Shown: positions 50,980 to 60,374 of the stretch, one piece after another
Layout: each line of letters begins with the position of its first letter
How positions within the stretch are numbered: position 1 is the first letter of the stretch
NCBI GenBank assembly: GCA_017534835.1
Contig: JAFXVT010000042.1
Span: forward strand, 1-64,000
DNA length: 64,000 nucleotides
Source: Ruminococcus sp.
Lineage (GTDB): Bacteria > Bacillota > Clostridia > Oscillospirales > Ruminococcaceae
Reading direction: 5' to 3'
The notes under the pieces: model-generated
Told to the model about the DNA's origin: nothing
The model's input: only the letters and a program-made list of their open reading frames with translations
The model's database searches: none
Translations under genes and position numbers: made by a program

Positions 50980-52353
50980 TTACGGACTAACGAAGCCCAT
51001 AGGGTCAACACGTGAACCGTTTGCGTGGATCTCGAAGTGGAGGTGTTCACCGGTAGACCAGCCCGTAGAGCCGACATATCCGATGACATCGCCCTGATTT
51101 ACGTAGTCTCCGACAGATACAGCAGCAGATGTGAGATGACCGTAGAGGGTGGAATACGTGCCGTCATGAACAATGGAAACGTAGTTGCCGTATCCGCCTC
51201 CGCAGCCGCAGCTGCTTGATTTGCCGTAGTTGTGTGTGCAGCTGTTGCTTACGACTGATACAGTACCGCTGCGTGAAGCAACAACAGGAGCGCCCATAAT
51301 GCCGCCGTCACTGATGTCGATACCGGCGTGGAGCGTGCCCCAGCGATAGCCGTAATAGCTCGTGATGCCGCTGTGTCCGGGAACAGGCCAGCCGAAGCCG
51401 CCTGCACCGGCGCTGATGTTAAAGGTCATAGGACCGCTGTAGCTGCTTGTTGTATTTCCGCCGCTGATGAACTGCTGCTGTTGCTGCTGCTGAGCACGGA
51501 GCTGTTCCTCGTAACGGCGCTGAGCCTCAGCAGCGATACGGGCATTTTCCGCCTCGATAGCAGCCTGTTCAGCCGCGAGAGCAGCATTATCAGCTTCGAT
51601 GTCTGACTTTTCTCTTTCGAGATCAGCCTGTGCAAGAGCGAGACGCTGTATCTCAGACTCGGTCTTTGCAAGCTGAACATTGAGTGCTGCGACCTCTTCG
51701 TCCTTTTCCTTCTTGCGGACCTCCTGCTCTTCGAGCCTCATCTGAAGGCTGAGCTTTTCTGTTTCAAGCTCGCCTTTTGACTGTTCAAGGCTTTCGATCT
51801 CGCCGAGGATACTGTTGATCAGCTCATCGTCGTATTCAGCGATGCGGTTGAGCATCTGAACACGCGACATAACGTCATAGAAGCTGTCCGAACCGAGGAT
51901 AACGGTCGCGGAGGATTCGTTGCTGTTGATGTACATAGCGCAGAGGCGCTGCTTGAAGAGCTCGATATTCTTGTCTATCTCGGTCTGCTGAGCCGTGATG
52001 TCGTTATCGAGCATCGTGATGTTGTACTGTGTGGAATTGATGTCGGTTGCGATAGAATCGAGCTCCTCGTTGAGGAGGTTGATATTATCCTGGATAATGC
52101 TTATCTGTTCGTTGAGAGAGTCCTGATAAGCGCGTTCATTGTCCTTATCACCCTCAAGGCTGTCTATCTGACCCTGAAGCTCTGCTATCTTAGCACTGTT
52201 AGCCTTACGCTGTTCCTGTATCTCTGCGAGGGATTTAGCCTCGGCGTCCTGACATCTGTTGCCGGACGCAGAATAAGCGGCGACGACGCCGAAAGACAGT
52301 GCGCCGCAGCACAGGAATGAGAGTGTCTTTTTAGTTGCTGCAAGTTTGCTCAT
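50980..52353 (-). CDS. coiled-coil M23 peptidoglycan hydrolase (PcsB/EnvC-like)
   Basis: 457 residues from the ATG at 52353; the frame extends to a TTG at 52392 but the ATG gives a normal signal peptide (KLAATKKTLSFLCCGALSFG). A long coiled coil follows (about 40-260; EIQEQRKANSAKIAELQGQI and later EIESLEQSKGELETEKLSL), then a Gln-rich linker (RAQQQQQQQF), then an M23/LytM domain. Zinc ligands are in HAGIDIS and EHLHFEIHA, with LYGHL between. A Cys-rich insert (CTHNYGKSSSCGCGGG) sits in the LytM fold. Placed right after ftsEX, it is the likely FtsEX-controlled septal hydrolase. Confidence 0.92.
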   Translation of the reverse strand: MSKLAATKKTLSFLCCGALSFGVVAAYSASGNRCQDAEAKSLAEIQEQRKANSAKIAELQGQIDSLEGDKDNERAYQDSLNEQISIIQDNINLLNEELDSIATDINSTQYNITMLDNDITAQQTEIDKNIELFKQRLCAMYINSNESSATVILGSDSFYDVMSRVQMLNRIAEYDDELINSILGEIESLEQSKGELETEKLSLQMRLEEQEVRKKEKDEEVAALNVQLAKTESEIQRLALAQADLEREKSDIEADNAALAAEQAAIEAENARIAAEAQRRYEEQLRAQQQQQQQFISGGNTTSSYSGPMTFNISAGAGGFGWPVPGHSGITSYYGYRWGTLHAGIDISDGGIMGAPVVASRSGTVSVVSNSCTHNYGKSSSCGCGGGYGNYVSIVHDGTYSTLYGHLTSAAVSVGDYVNQGDVIGYVGSTGWSTGEHLHFEIHANGSRVDPMGFVSP

Positions 52354-52405
52354 TGTTGATAAACTTACTCCCTTCTGTTGATCAGGTATCAATAATCGTT
52401 AGCTG

Positions 52406-53311
52406 TTATACGTCGATATGGCGGCGTGTGCTGACAACGCTTCCGAGAGCGCCGACCAGAGCACCCACAAGTAGGTACGCAAGTGCGACCCATATCTGGA
52501 TATTTTCAAACGGGATAATGCTGCCAACACCGAATGCGCGCATAAGAGTTCCCTGTTCCATAAGGATCCTGAATATTGCGCGGTAAACAGCCCATGTAAT
52601 GAAGAATGCGCCTGCGCCTGCGAAGAAGCCTGTTACCATACCCTCTACGAAGAAGGGGGTCCTGATGAAGGCATTCGTTGCGCCGACGTACTTCATTATC
52701 TGTATCTCCTCGCGGCGTGCGAAGACGCTCGCCTTGGTGGTGTTGGAGATCATTATCATTGAAACTGCTGCGAGAGCGATAATAACAGCTATCGCGATGA
52801 CAGAGACGACTTTTCTGAGCTCGCGGAGGAATTCAGCTACCTGAGGCGACGAGCTTGCGCTCTGCACTTCACTGATCCTGCCTATCTCAGCAGTGGTATC
52901 CTCGATAGAGTCGGTATTTATGACCGTGACCTTGAAGCCGTCGGGCATAAATTCATAGCCGTCTATGTAATCGAATATCGCCTTGCCCTGCTGTATCTGA
53001 TTCTGCATACGGAGATATGCTTCTTCCTTTGAGATGTATTCAACTCCGTCTACATTCTGCATATTCTCTATTTCAGCCTGTATCTTCTGAACTCTGTCCT
53101 GACCTGTAGCAGGGTCGAGGTAAACGGCTATCTCGTTCTGATTTCCGAGGCCGAGGATCATCGAGTTCATATTGAAGTAGAACAGCGCCGAGCCGCCTAC
53201 GAGCAGGAGAGAGATGAGCAGAACGCAGAACGTTGCGAATGCCATCATCTTATTCTTCCATATGTTTTCGATACCCTGATTGGCAAGGTATTTGAAACCG
53301 CTTATCTTCAT
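52406..53311 (-). CDS. ftsX: cell division protein FtsX
   Basis: 301 residues. Four transmembrane helices: one at about 20-45 (MAFATFCVLLISLLLVGGSA) and three near the C-terminus. The extracellular loop (about 50-165) contains EIAVYLDPATGQDRVQKI, the ECD that contacts the hydrolase. KYVGATNAFIRTPFFVEG is the family motif before TM3. It transmits FtsE ATPase cycles across the membrane. The start overlaps the ftsE stop by 4 bases, and the M23 hydrolase gene follows. Confidence 0.95.
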   Translation of the reverse strand: MKISGFKYLANQGIENIWKNKMMAFATFCVLLISLLLVGGSALFYFNMNSMILGLGNQNEIAVYLDPATGQDRVQKIQAEIENMQNVDGVEYISKEEAYLRMQNQIQQGKAIFDYIDGYEFMPDGFKVTVINTDSIEDTTAEIGRISEVQSASSSPQVAEFLRELRKVVSVIAIAVIIALAAVSMIMISNTTKASVFARREEIQIMKYVGATNAFIRTPFFVEGMVTGFFAGAGAFFITWAVYRAIFRILMEQGTLMRAFGVGSIIPFENIQIWVALAYLLVGALVGALGSVVSTRRHIDV

Positions 53312-54135
53312 TCGGCGCCTCCGTTCCTGTCATTGGCGGGAGCTGCATAAGCGCCGTCGGGGGTGATTATCTGCTGGTCGGGGAGGATGATGTTCCCCGT
53401 ATTGGTAACAGCCGAAGCCTCAGCCATTGCCTGAGCGAGCTCCTCCTCGGGGAGGACCTCATCAACGCCTGAGATGACCTCATCAAAGACGATCTCACCG
53501 CCGGTGATATTGATGATACGTCCGCCGAAGTGACGAACGAGGTCGTGCTCATGCGTGACCATCAGGATCGTTGTTCCCTGGTCATTTATACCCTTGAGCA
53601 GCTCGACTATCTCATATGAGAGCTCGGGGTCGATATTGCCGGTAGGCTCGTCCGCGATGATGAGCTGAGGGTCATTGACGAGTGCTCTTGCGATCGCGAC
53701 ACGCTGTTTTTCGCCGCCTGAGAGCTCGTCCGGATAGGAATTCGTTTTTGAGTGAAGTCCCACAAGGCTGATAACATAGGGGACTCTTTTCCTGATATAT
53801 TTCAGTGGAGCGTCGATAACACGGAGCACGAAAGCGATATTCTCGTACACGGTCATTGACGGGATAAGGCGGAAGTCCTGGAAAACGAAGCCGAGAGTGC
53901 GGCGGAATTCCGGTATCTTGCGCTTTTTGAGCTTGCCGAGATTGTAGCCGTTCACGGTGACAACTCCGCTTGTTGCGTCTATCTCCTTGAGAAGAAGCTT
54001 TATCATAGTACTTTTTCCCGCGCCCGACTGACCTACTACGAAGGCAAAGTCGCCGTCGTTTATCTTCAGGCTGACGTTGTTGAGTGCATCAACGCCGCTT
54101 GAATAGGTGACGGACACGTTCTGAAGCTCTACCAA
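53308..54135 (-). CDS. ftsE: cell division ATP-binding protein FtsE
   Basis: 275 residues from a TTG start (aggtg 6 bases upstream). ABC ATPase: Walker A VGQSGAGKSTMI, signature LSGGEKQRVAIARALV, Walker B LIIADEPTGNID, H-loop MVTHEHDLV. FtsE usually has about 228 residues. Here about 45 extra acidic, Ala/Pro-rich residues (VLPEEELAQAMAEASAV and onward) extend the C-terminus. The partner ftsX overlaps. It lies 47 bases after the CdaR-like regulator gene, with no clear promoter between. Confidence 0.94.
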   Translation of the reverse strand: MVELQNVSVTYSSGVDALNNVSLKINDGDFAFVVGQSGAGKSTMIKLLLKEIDATSGVVTVNGYNLGKLKKRKIPEFRRTLGFVFQDFRLIPSMTVYENIAFVLRVIDAPLKYIRKRVPYVISLVGLHSKTNSYPDELSGGEKQRVAIARALVNDPQLIIADEPTGNIDPELSYEIVELLKGINDQGTTILMVTHEHDLVRHFGGRIINITGGEIVFDEVISGVDEVLPEEELAQAMAEASAVTNTGNIILPDQQIITPDGAYAAPANDRNGGAE

Positions 54136-54182
54136 ATGTTACACCTGCTTTCAAGTTTTGAGCGAAGCCCTGTTTGTATCTA

Positions 54183-55268
54183 TCAGAACTTCACGGGATT
54201 TGCTGAGAGGTACTTCTTGACCATAAGAGCGATCTTGAAGATGATAGCGTGGTCGAATTCACGGAGGTCAAGACCTGTCAGCTTCTTTATCTTTTCAAGT
54301 CTGTACACGAGGGTATTTCTGTGTACGAAGAGCTTTCTTGAAGTCTCGGAAACGTTGAGGTTGTTCTCGAAGAACTTCTGGATAGTAAAGAGTGTTTCGT
54401 GGTCGAGGGAGTCGATCGAACCTACCTTGAACACCTCGTGGAGGAAGGTCTCGCAGAGAGTTGTGGGGAGGTGGTAGATAAGGCGTGCGATACCGAGGTT
54501 GTCGTAGCTTACGATGACCTTGTCTGTGTCGAATACCTTTCCTACCTCGAGAGCCATCTGAGCCTCCTTGAAGGAGCGCGCGAGGTCCTTGACGCCCACG
54601 ACAGCAGTACCGATACCAACGTTTACGCGGGTATAGAATTCGCTGCTGAGGGTGTCAGCGATAGAGCGTGCGAGCTTTTCGAGGTCCTTTGAATCAACAG
54701 TGCTCTTGAGCTCCTTTACGAGGATTATATCAGACTCAGTGATGTTGAACACGAAGTCCTTGTTCTTGTCGGGGAAGAGGTTCTGGATAACGTCGTAAGC
54801 GGAGATGTCGTTCGCGGAAACTATTCTGATAAGGAATACAGCGCGGCTTATCTCAGCGTTGAAGTGGAGCTCTCTTGCCTTGATGACGATGTCGCCGGGG
54901 AGAACGTTGTCGAGGATAACGTTCTTGATGAAGTTGTTGCGGTCGTACTTCTCATCGTAGTACTGCTTGATGTTTGAGAGGGTGATAGCGAGGATGCTTG
55001 CATACTTTGCAGCAGCATCGTCAACGCCCTCTACGAATACCGCATAGTCGGGCTTTACGCGCGAGCCGAAGGGCTTATATGTAAAGCCGTCGCGGATGAA
55101 TATATCGTGTGAATCGCTGAGGTCGAGAGAAACGAACTCATTAGTAGTGCCTACGCGGGTGAGGTCGCTGCAGGCGATGATAGTAGCTGTCTCATCGACA
55201 ACACCGATAGTAGCGTCGATAGTATCGCGCATCTGATGAACTAAGCCCTGAAATAATCTGTTTGACAT
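54183..55268 (-). CDS. CdaR/PucR-family regulator
   Basis: 361 residues. The N-terminal sugar-diacid-recognition-like domain opens LFQGLVHQMRDTIDATIGVVD. A central GGDEF-like fold of the CdaR type lies at about 150-270 (RVNVGIGTAVVGVKDLARSFKEAQMALEV), and the PucR C-terminal HTH has FFENNLNVSETSRKLFVHRNTLVYRLEKI. CdaR proteins activate sugar-acid use in enterobacteria, but in Clostridia this gene is often found, as here, beside ftsEX or argS without sugar-acid genes, so its signal is unknown. SD aagaaggg. Confidence 0.88.
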   Translation of the reverse strand: MSNRLFQGLVHQMRDTIDATIGVVDETATIIACSDLTRVGTTNEFVSLDLSDSHDIFIRDGFTYKPFGSRVKPDYAVFVEGVDDAAAKYASILAITLSNIKQYYDEKYDRNNFIKNVILDNVLPGDIVIKARELHFNAEISRAVFLIRIVSANDISAYDVIQNLFPDKNKDFVFNITESDIILVKELKSTVDSKDLEKLARSIADTLSSEFYTRVNVGIGTAVVGVKDLARSFKEAQMALEVGKVFDTDKVIVSYDNLGIARLIYHLPTTLCETFLHEVFKVGSIDSLDHETLFTIQKFFENNLNVSETSRKLFVHRNTLVYRLEKIKKLTGLDLREFDHAIIFKIALMVKKYLSANPVKF

Positions 55269-55504
55269 AATTTTGCACCCTTCTTCTTTATTTTTTAATG
55301 GTCATCGCTTTCAAAGGTATCGTTCGTCTGAATATATTACAGATTGTAACATATAGATGTGAACATACTGTTAATAAACTGTTAACTTTTCTTTGAAAGC
55401 CTGAAATATAAACAAGTTTTATGTGTCAGCATTGTGATAAACTGCTAAACAATTGATACTTCTTGTAACCAAAAAGTAACTTTTGGTGTTCCGAAATGTA
55501 ATTA

Positions 55505-57271
55505 TTACATTTTCTCCGGCTGTTCTATCTTGAGGATAGTCAGCACATTGCGGAGGGTCTGGCGAACTGCTAAACAGAGCAGTATGCGCGCATTCATAAG
55601 CTCGGGCGACTCAGCATTCTTCACGCTGCAAGCGTCATAGAAGCGATGGAAGAACGTTGCGAGGTCGATAGCGTACTTTGTGAGCTTTGCCGGATCGTAA
55701 GCCTTTGCCGCGAGCTCTATCTCGTGGGGCAGGGAAGCGATGTGGCGTATGAGCTCTATCTCACGCGGATCTGTGAGGAGCGTGAAATCGGCGCTCTCGG
55801 GAACTGCGATGCCCTCCGCCTCAAGGTTGCGGAGCATACTGCATATCCTTGCGTGAGCGTACTGCACGTAGAATACTGGGTTCTGCGAGGACTTTTCAAC
55901 AGCGAGGTCGAGATCGAATTCAAACTGGGAATTTGCCTCACGGAGGTTGAAGTAGAAACGCGCTGCATCTATCGGTATCTCGTCGAGGAGGGTCACAAGT
56001 GTGATAGCCTTGCCGCTTCTCTTCGAGAGCTTTACCGTTTCGCCCTTTCTTACGAGGCGTACCATCTGCATAAGCACGGCGTCGAGCTTGCTTGCGTCGA
56101 TACCGAGAGCTGAGAGTGCAGCCTTGAGTCTCGGAACATATCCGTGGTGATCGGCACCGAGAACGTTGATTGCCTTGTCGAAATTACGTGTAACGAGTTT
56201 GTCGTAGTGGTAGGCGATGTCGGGTACTATATAAGTATAGAGACCGTTGCTCCTGCGGAGTACGAAGTCCTTATCCAGACCGTATTCCGTTGCCTTGAAC
56301 CATATCGCGCCGTCCTGCTCGTAAGCCTTGCCGGCTTCCATCAGCTTGTCGACGACGAGCTTGGTCTCATTCTTTGCGTGAACTGTGCTCTCGCGGAACC
56401 AGTTGTCGTAAACGATGCGGTACTTCTTTAAGTCGCGCTCAAGACCTGCGATATTTATCGGGAGCGCATAATCCACGAGTGCCTTGCGGCGCTCCTCCTC
56501 GGAGACATTTACGAGTGAATCGCCGTGGAGGTCGTAGTAATTCTTGGCGTGCTCGATAATGTCCTGTCCGAGATAAACGTCCTCGGGCATCGGGAAGTCC
56601 TCAGAGCTGCCATCCTCGCCGTAGATAAGGCGGCATACCTCTTCGGTATCGGCAGCCTTCGCGAGCACCGCCTGTCCCTTTTCGGAGCAGATGTGCATAT
56701 AGCGGAGCGAGAGCGATTTGCCGAACTTCTCTATCTGATTTCCGGCGTCGTTTACATAGAATTCACGTTCAGCGTGGAATCCTGCCCAGTCGAGAACGCT
56801 TGCGAGGCAGTCACCGATAGCGCCGCCTCTTGCATTTCCGATATGCATAGGACCTGTCGGGTTCGCGGAGACGAACTCAACGAGCACACGTTTGCCCTGT
56901 CCGTAGTCGATGCGGCCGTAATTCTCTTTTTCGGTGAGGACGTTCTCGACGGTCTCAGCGAACCATTTCCTGCTGAGGAAGAAGTTCATAAATCCGGGGC
57001 CTGCGATCTCTGCGCGCTCGAAAACCGAGCCGCTGAGGTCGATCTTTTCGATGATGAGCTCAGCTATCTTTCTCGGCGGCAGCTTGAAAGCTCTTGCGTA
57101 CACCATAGCTGTGTTTGCCGCGAAGTCACCGTGTGACTTGTCGGCAGGTATCTCGATTACGAATGCCGGGAGCGGTTCAGCCGGGGCAGCGCCCTCAGCG
57201 ACGAGAACTCCCAGTGCGTCGTTTATCAGCTCCCTGAGCTGGAGTGACGCTGATCTGATGAGGTCTGACAT
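55505..57271 (-). CDS. argS: arginyl-tRNA synthetase
   Basis: 588 residues, class I synthetase. N-terminal Add1 domain (about 1-110). The HIGH motif reads ANPTGPMHIGNARGGA and the KMSKS-like loop KLSKRSGKAITL. The C-terminal anticodon-binding DALR domain has QYAHARICSMLRNL and ends with FHRFYDACSVK and NVLTILKI. SD aaaggaac. It is the last gene of ddl-DUF1934-argS, the gene order also seen around B. subtilis ywiB-argS. Confidence 0.96.
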   Translation of the reverse strand: MSDLIRSASLQLRELINDALGVLVAEGAAPAEPLPAFVIEIPADKSHGDFAANTAMVYARAFKLPPRKIAELIIEKIDLSGSVFERAEIAGPGFMNFFLSRKWFAETVENVLTEKENYGRIDYGQGKRVLVEFVSANPTGPMHIGNARGGAIGDCLASVLDWAGFHAEREFYVNDAGNQIEKFGKSLSLRYMHICSEKGQAVLAKAADTEEVCRLIYGEDGSSEDFPMPEDVYLGQDIIEHAKNYYDLHGDSLVNVSEEERRKALVDYALPINIAGLERDLKKYRIVYDNWFRESTVHAKNETKLVVDKLMEAGKAYEQDGAIWFKATEYGLDKDFVLRRSNGLYTYIVPDIAYHYDKLVTRNFDKAINVLGADHHGYVPRLKAALSALGIDASKLDAVLMQMVRLVRKGETVKLSKRSGKAITLVTLLDEIPIDAARFYFNLREANSQFEFDLDLAVEKSSQNPVFYVQYAHARICSMLRNLEAEGIAVPESADFTLLTDPREIELIRHIASLPHEIELAAKAYDPAKLTKYAIDLATFFHRFYDACSVKNAESPELMNARILLCLAVRQTLRNVLTILKIEQPEKM

Positions 57272-57293
57272 TGAAATGTTCCTTTCTTTTGCT

Positions 57294-57716
57294 TTAGCTG
57301 TAGTTTTTTATATTCATTATTATCTCGTTGTCCGAGAGATAAGACGAATTGAGGTCGAGGGTATATTTGAGATATAGCCTTCCGTCCTTGTCGATAGTAT
57401 TGTCTATCGCGTGGGTGTAGACGCCGATGCGCATATCGCCGAACGGCGTTTCGTACTGACAGTAGTGCTTTCTGCCTATTTCAAGTGACAGGACCGAATT
57501 TGCGGTGCCTCTTCTTACTATAGAAGCGGAATTGCTGCCGTCAACAGTGATAGTTGTGACAGAGCCTTCAAAGCCGGTCGCAGATGTATCCTCGTAGGAG
57601 ATGACGTCCTGCGAGCCTGATTTTGTGAAGGAAGCCCTTGTGAAGAGCTCGGTCTCGTTTTTTTCGTCGTCCTGCCATTGTATGCTTGTGAGTGAGATCA
57701 GAACGTCTTTTTTCAT
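57294..57716 (-). CDS. DUF1934 (YwiB-like) beta-barrel protein
   Basis: 140 residues. YwiB/DUF1934 family, calycin-like beta barrel: MKKDVLISLTSIQ at the start, TELFTRASFTKSGSQDVISYEDT, TTITVDGSNSASIVRRG and the closing YTLDLNSSYLSDNEIIMNIK. Function unknown, but it is consistently upstream of argS in Firmicutes. Its ATG shares one base with the TGA of the ddl-like gene. Argument for a link to translation or cell wall rests only on neighbours. Confidence 0.88.
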   Translation of the reverse strand: MKKDVLISLTSIQWQDDEKNETELFTRASFTKSGSQDVISYEDTSATGFEGSVTTITVDGSNSASIVRRGTANSVLSLEIGRKHYCQYETPFGDMRIGVYTHAIDNTIDKDGRLYLKYTLDLNSSYLSDNEIIMNIKNYS

Positions 57717-58789
57717 CAGTATGACCTTTCCGAGTTTTCCAGAGCCTGTTCGAGCAGCATATCTATGAGGTAGGGCATATCCATACCGAACTGCTTCATA
57801 AGCTTGGGGAAAACACTGTTTTGTCTGAGCCCCGGCGAAGTGCCGATCTTGTTGAGGAGCAGGTCGCCGTTCTCGGTGAGGAGAAAGTCGACTCTTGCGA
57901 GACCCTTGCAGCCGAGCGCCTTGAAAGCCTTGACCGCGGTCTCACGGATAGAACTGGAGAGCTCATCGGGGAGCTCTGCCGGGATCCTGAAATCGTCATC
58001 AGAGCTTTTCTTGACCTCTGTCGGGTCATATTTCTTTCCGACCGAGAGCACCTCTCCGACATTTGAAGCGAATGGCGAATCGTAGCCGAAAACAGCTACT
58101 TCAAGCTTGCGGCTCCTGCAATACTTCTCCGCAAGCACCTTGTTATCGTTGGAAAATGCGAATTTTACGGCAGCGATGAGCTCTCCGGCGTTGTGAGCGA
58201 CGGAAGTCCCTGCGCTGCATCCGCTGTTGGCAGGCTTTACAACGACCGGGAACCCGAGCTCAGCAGCGATCTCCTCGCATCGTTCGTCGATGCTGTTTAT
58301 ATCGCGCTGTGTCAGCAGCTTCCAGTCGGCTGTCGCGATGCCGTAATCGTCGAGCACCATATGTGTGTGTGATTTGTCCATGCACGAAGCAGCGGCAAGG
58401 TGACCGCTTCCAACGTATGGGATACCGGACATATCGAGCAGACCCTGGATAGTACCGTCAGCGCCTCTCTTTCCCTGAAGCAGTGAGAACGCCACATCGA
58501 TCCTTCGGATGGTAGCCTCGCCGTCCTCTATGACGATGATGCCGCGGTGGAGCGGATCGGGCGAGATTATCGCAGAAGCGCAGTCGGGGTTCTGCTCCCA
58601 GCTTCCGTCGGCTATTTCATCCGCGTCCCCGGGGAAGAAAAGCCAGCGGCCCTTTTTGGTGATGCCGATACAGGTCACCTCGTATTTGTCGGCGGGAATA
58701 TTGCGTATCACCTCTGCGGCAGAGGCGAGGGACAGCTCATGCTCCAGAGCTGTACCGCCAAATATCACGGCAGCTTTTATCTTTGCCAT
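57716..58789 (-). CDS. ddl: D-alanine--D-alanine ligase homologue with altered metal site
   Basis: 357 residues, ATP-grasp fold of the Ddl family: VIFGGTALEHELSL at the N-terminus, GKRGADGTIQGLLDMSGIPYVGSG, ASCMDKSHTHMVL, VVVKPANSGCSAGTS, LARVDFLLTENGD and TSPGL. Two of the three usual Mg ligands are changed: the canonical NE(I/V)NTxPG stretch reads NKIGTSPG, replacing Glu with Lys and Asn with Gly, while the Asp of RVDF remains. The usual LHG before xGEDG is LQG, and GSSVG is GCSAG. It is therefore either a diverged ligase with another amino-acid partner or an inactive paralogue. A normal Ddl could exist elsewhere. First gene of ddl-DUF1934-argS. Confidence 0.82.
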   Translation of the reverse strand: MAKIKAAVIFGGTALEHELSLASAAEVIRNIPADKYEVTCIGITKKGRWLFFPGDADEIADGSWEQNPDCASAIISPDPLHRGIIVIEDGEATIRRIDVAFSLLQGKRGADGTIQGLLDMSGIPYVGSGHLAAASCMDKSHTHMVLDDYGIATADWKLLTQRDINSIDERCEEIAAELGFPVVVKPANSGCSAGTSVAHNAGELIAAVKFAFSNDNKVLAEKYCRSRKLEVAVFGYDSPFASNVGEVLSVGKKYDPTEVKKSSDDDFRIPAELPDELSSSIRETAVKAFKALGCKGLARVDFLLTENGDLLLNKIGTSPGLRQNSVFPKLMKQFGMDMPYLIDMLLEQALENSERSY

Positions 58790-58838
58790 AGTATATCTCC
58801 TTTATAAACCGTGTATAGTCAATTTCAAGTATCACTAT

Positions 58839-58867
58839 ATTTTATCACATTATACAAAAAACTGCAA
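58839..58867 (-). promoter_or_regulatory. promoter of the ddl-DUF1934-argS operon
   Basis: TTGCAG (58867-58862) and TAAAAT (58844-58839) on the minus strand, 17-bp spacer; an overlapping TATAAT lies nearby. Confidence 0.55.
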
Positions 58868-59068
58868 GCTTTTTTTGCGAAAATGAAAGAAAAATTGCAA
58901 CGGAAGTACATTGCAGACAAGATTAAACATACCAACTTGTGCAATATGACGATTAGTTGTACCACTCCGAGCACAAACGTTCGGAAAATGATTGGTAAAT
59001 ATGACGGAGTATCAAAACCGGAGCTGCTATCAGACCGCGGTTTGTGTAAAATATACGATAGAAAAAAG

Positions 59069-59092
59069 AAGAGCACCCGCTTGGGTGCTCTT
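59069..59092 (-). terminator. terminator of the GH130 gene
   Basis: AAGAGCACCC-GCTT-GGGTGCTCTT, with CTTTTTTC following on the minus strand, immediately after the GH130 stop. Between here and the ddl promoter (58868-59068) I see only an AAACCG/CGGTTT stem at about 59016-59044 and no gene. Confidence 0.88.
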
Positions 59093-59099
59093 GCCGGTC

Positions 59100-60119
59100 T
59101 TATCTTCTGCCGAGGCATTTATCGTCGTCGGAAGCGTGGTCGTACTTCAGGATATAGTCATATATCTCCTGTGCGGTGGTATATGCCACACCGACATAGC
59201 TGTCCGCACAGCCGTAGTACAGGGCTATCCTTCCTGTTTCGGAATCGTGCAGAGTCGCGCACGGGAAGCATACATTCGGCACGAAGCCGCGCTCCTCGTA
59301 CCATTCCTCGGGTGTGAGTATGTAGCTTGCACAGCGGTGGAGCACCTTCGACGGCTCATCAAGGTCGAGGATAGCCGCTCCTACGCTGTAAACGTATCCG
59401 TTGCAGGTATTCACAACGCCGTGATAGAACATCAGCCAGCCCTTATCGGTCTCGATCGGAGCTGCTCCGCCGCCTATTTTCAGACCTTCCCACCAGCAGC
59501 TCGTTCTGCCCATTACGTGGCGGTGACGTCCCCAGAATTCCATATCCTTGCTCTCACTGAGGAAAATGTCGCCGAAAGCGGTGTGACCGTTGTCGCAGGG
59601 GCGCGAGAGCATAACGAAATTGCCGTTTATCTTTCTCGGGAACAGAACAGCGTTCCTGTTGTAGGGGAGGAACGGGTTCTCGATCCGCGTGAAGCGCTTG
59701 AAATCCTTTGTTTTTGCGATACCGATAGAAGCGCCGTACATATCCTGACACCACATCGCATAGTAGGTGTCCTCGACCTTGACAAGGCGCGGATCATAGG
59801 CGTATATCGGCTGGAAGGGCTCGCCGTTCTCGTCGTAGAATGGGATCTTCTCGGGCTCGAATTCCCAGTGGAGAGCGTCCTTGCTCGTTCCGAAGTAGAT
59901 GTGTGAGACTCCGTCGCACTGTTCGCCGCGGAAAACGCCGACAAATCCGTCCTCATACGGCATTACGGCGCTGTTGAAGACGCGGGCGACGCCGGGGATC
60001 GGATTTCTGCCTATTATCGGGTTTTCGGTGTGGCGCCATACCGGACCGGAGCAATTCGCCGGCTTGTCCTGCCACGGAATGTTCGGGAGAGGGGGACATA
60101 TGAGCTTGATGTCTGACAT
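59100..60119 (-). CDS. GH130 beta-1,4-mannoside phosphorylase
   Basis: 339 residues from the ATG at 60119 (aaggag SD 8 bases before). GH130 glycoside phosphorylase, five-bladed propeller. NPIIGRNPIPGVARVFNSAV opens the fold; the general acid Asp is in AYDPRLVKVEDTYY, and phosphate-binding Arg/Lys residues lie in the middle. FYHGVVNTCNGYVYSVGAAILD and ILTPEEWYE close it. The length and the short N-terminus resemble the mannooligosaccharide phosphorylase RaMP2 of R. albus more than mannosylglucose phosphorylase RaMP1, but the split is not certain. It releases mannose 1-phosphate from mannan fragments in the cytosol. Divergent from galK. Confidence 0.9.
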   Translation of the reverse strand: MSDIKLICPPLPNIPWQDKPANCSGPVWRHTENPIIGRNPIPGVARVFNSAVMPYEDGFVGVFRGEQCDGVSHIYFGTSKDALHWEFEPEKIPFYDENGEPFQPIYAYDPRLVKVEDTYYAMWCQDMYGASIGIAKTKDFKRFTRIENPFLPYNRNAVLFPRKINGNFVMLSRPCDNGHTAFGDIFLSESKDMEFWGRHRHVMGRTSCWWEGLKIGGGAAPIETDKGWLMFYHGVVNTCNGYVYSVGAAILDLDEPSKVLHRCASYILTPEEWYEERGFVPNVCFPCATLHDSETGRIALYYGCADSYVGVAYTTAQEIYDYILKYDHASDDDKCLGRR

Positions 60120-60173
60120 TATAAACACTCCTTAAATCACTTAAACAAGATTAATTTATTGCTTTGCACTTTG

Positions 60174-60210
60174 ATACTTTAAGTATACATTTATTTTGCT
60201 TCAATGTCAA
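60174..60210 (-). promoter_or_regulatory. promoter of GH130 with operator-like dyad over the -10
   Basis: Consensus TTGACA (60210-60205) and TATACT (60187-60182) on the minus strand, 17-bp spacer. ATACTT-T-AAGTAT (60174-60186) is a perfect 6-bp-arm dyad overlapping the -10 box, a likely repressor site. Confidence 0.7.
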
Positions 60211-60374
60211 TAGGAGCTGAAGCTTTTTGCCAACTTTGTAGATACTGCTGAAAATAAGCCTTTTGTTTTGTTGCTTATAGTATAACCGCAGCTTAATTTA
60301 TTACGTTATCGGCTTAAATTTACTGCGGATGCTAAAATTTTCATAAAACAGTAGATTTTTTTCCTTTTTTCGTT

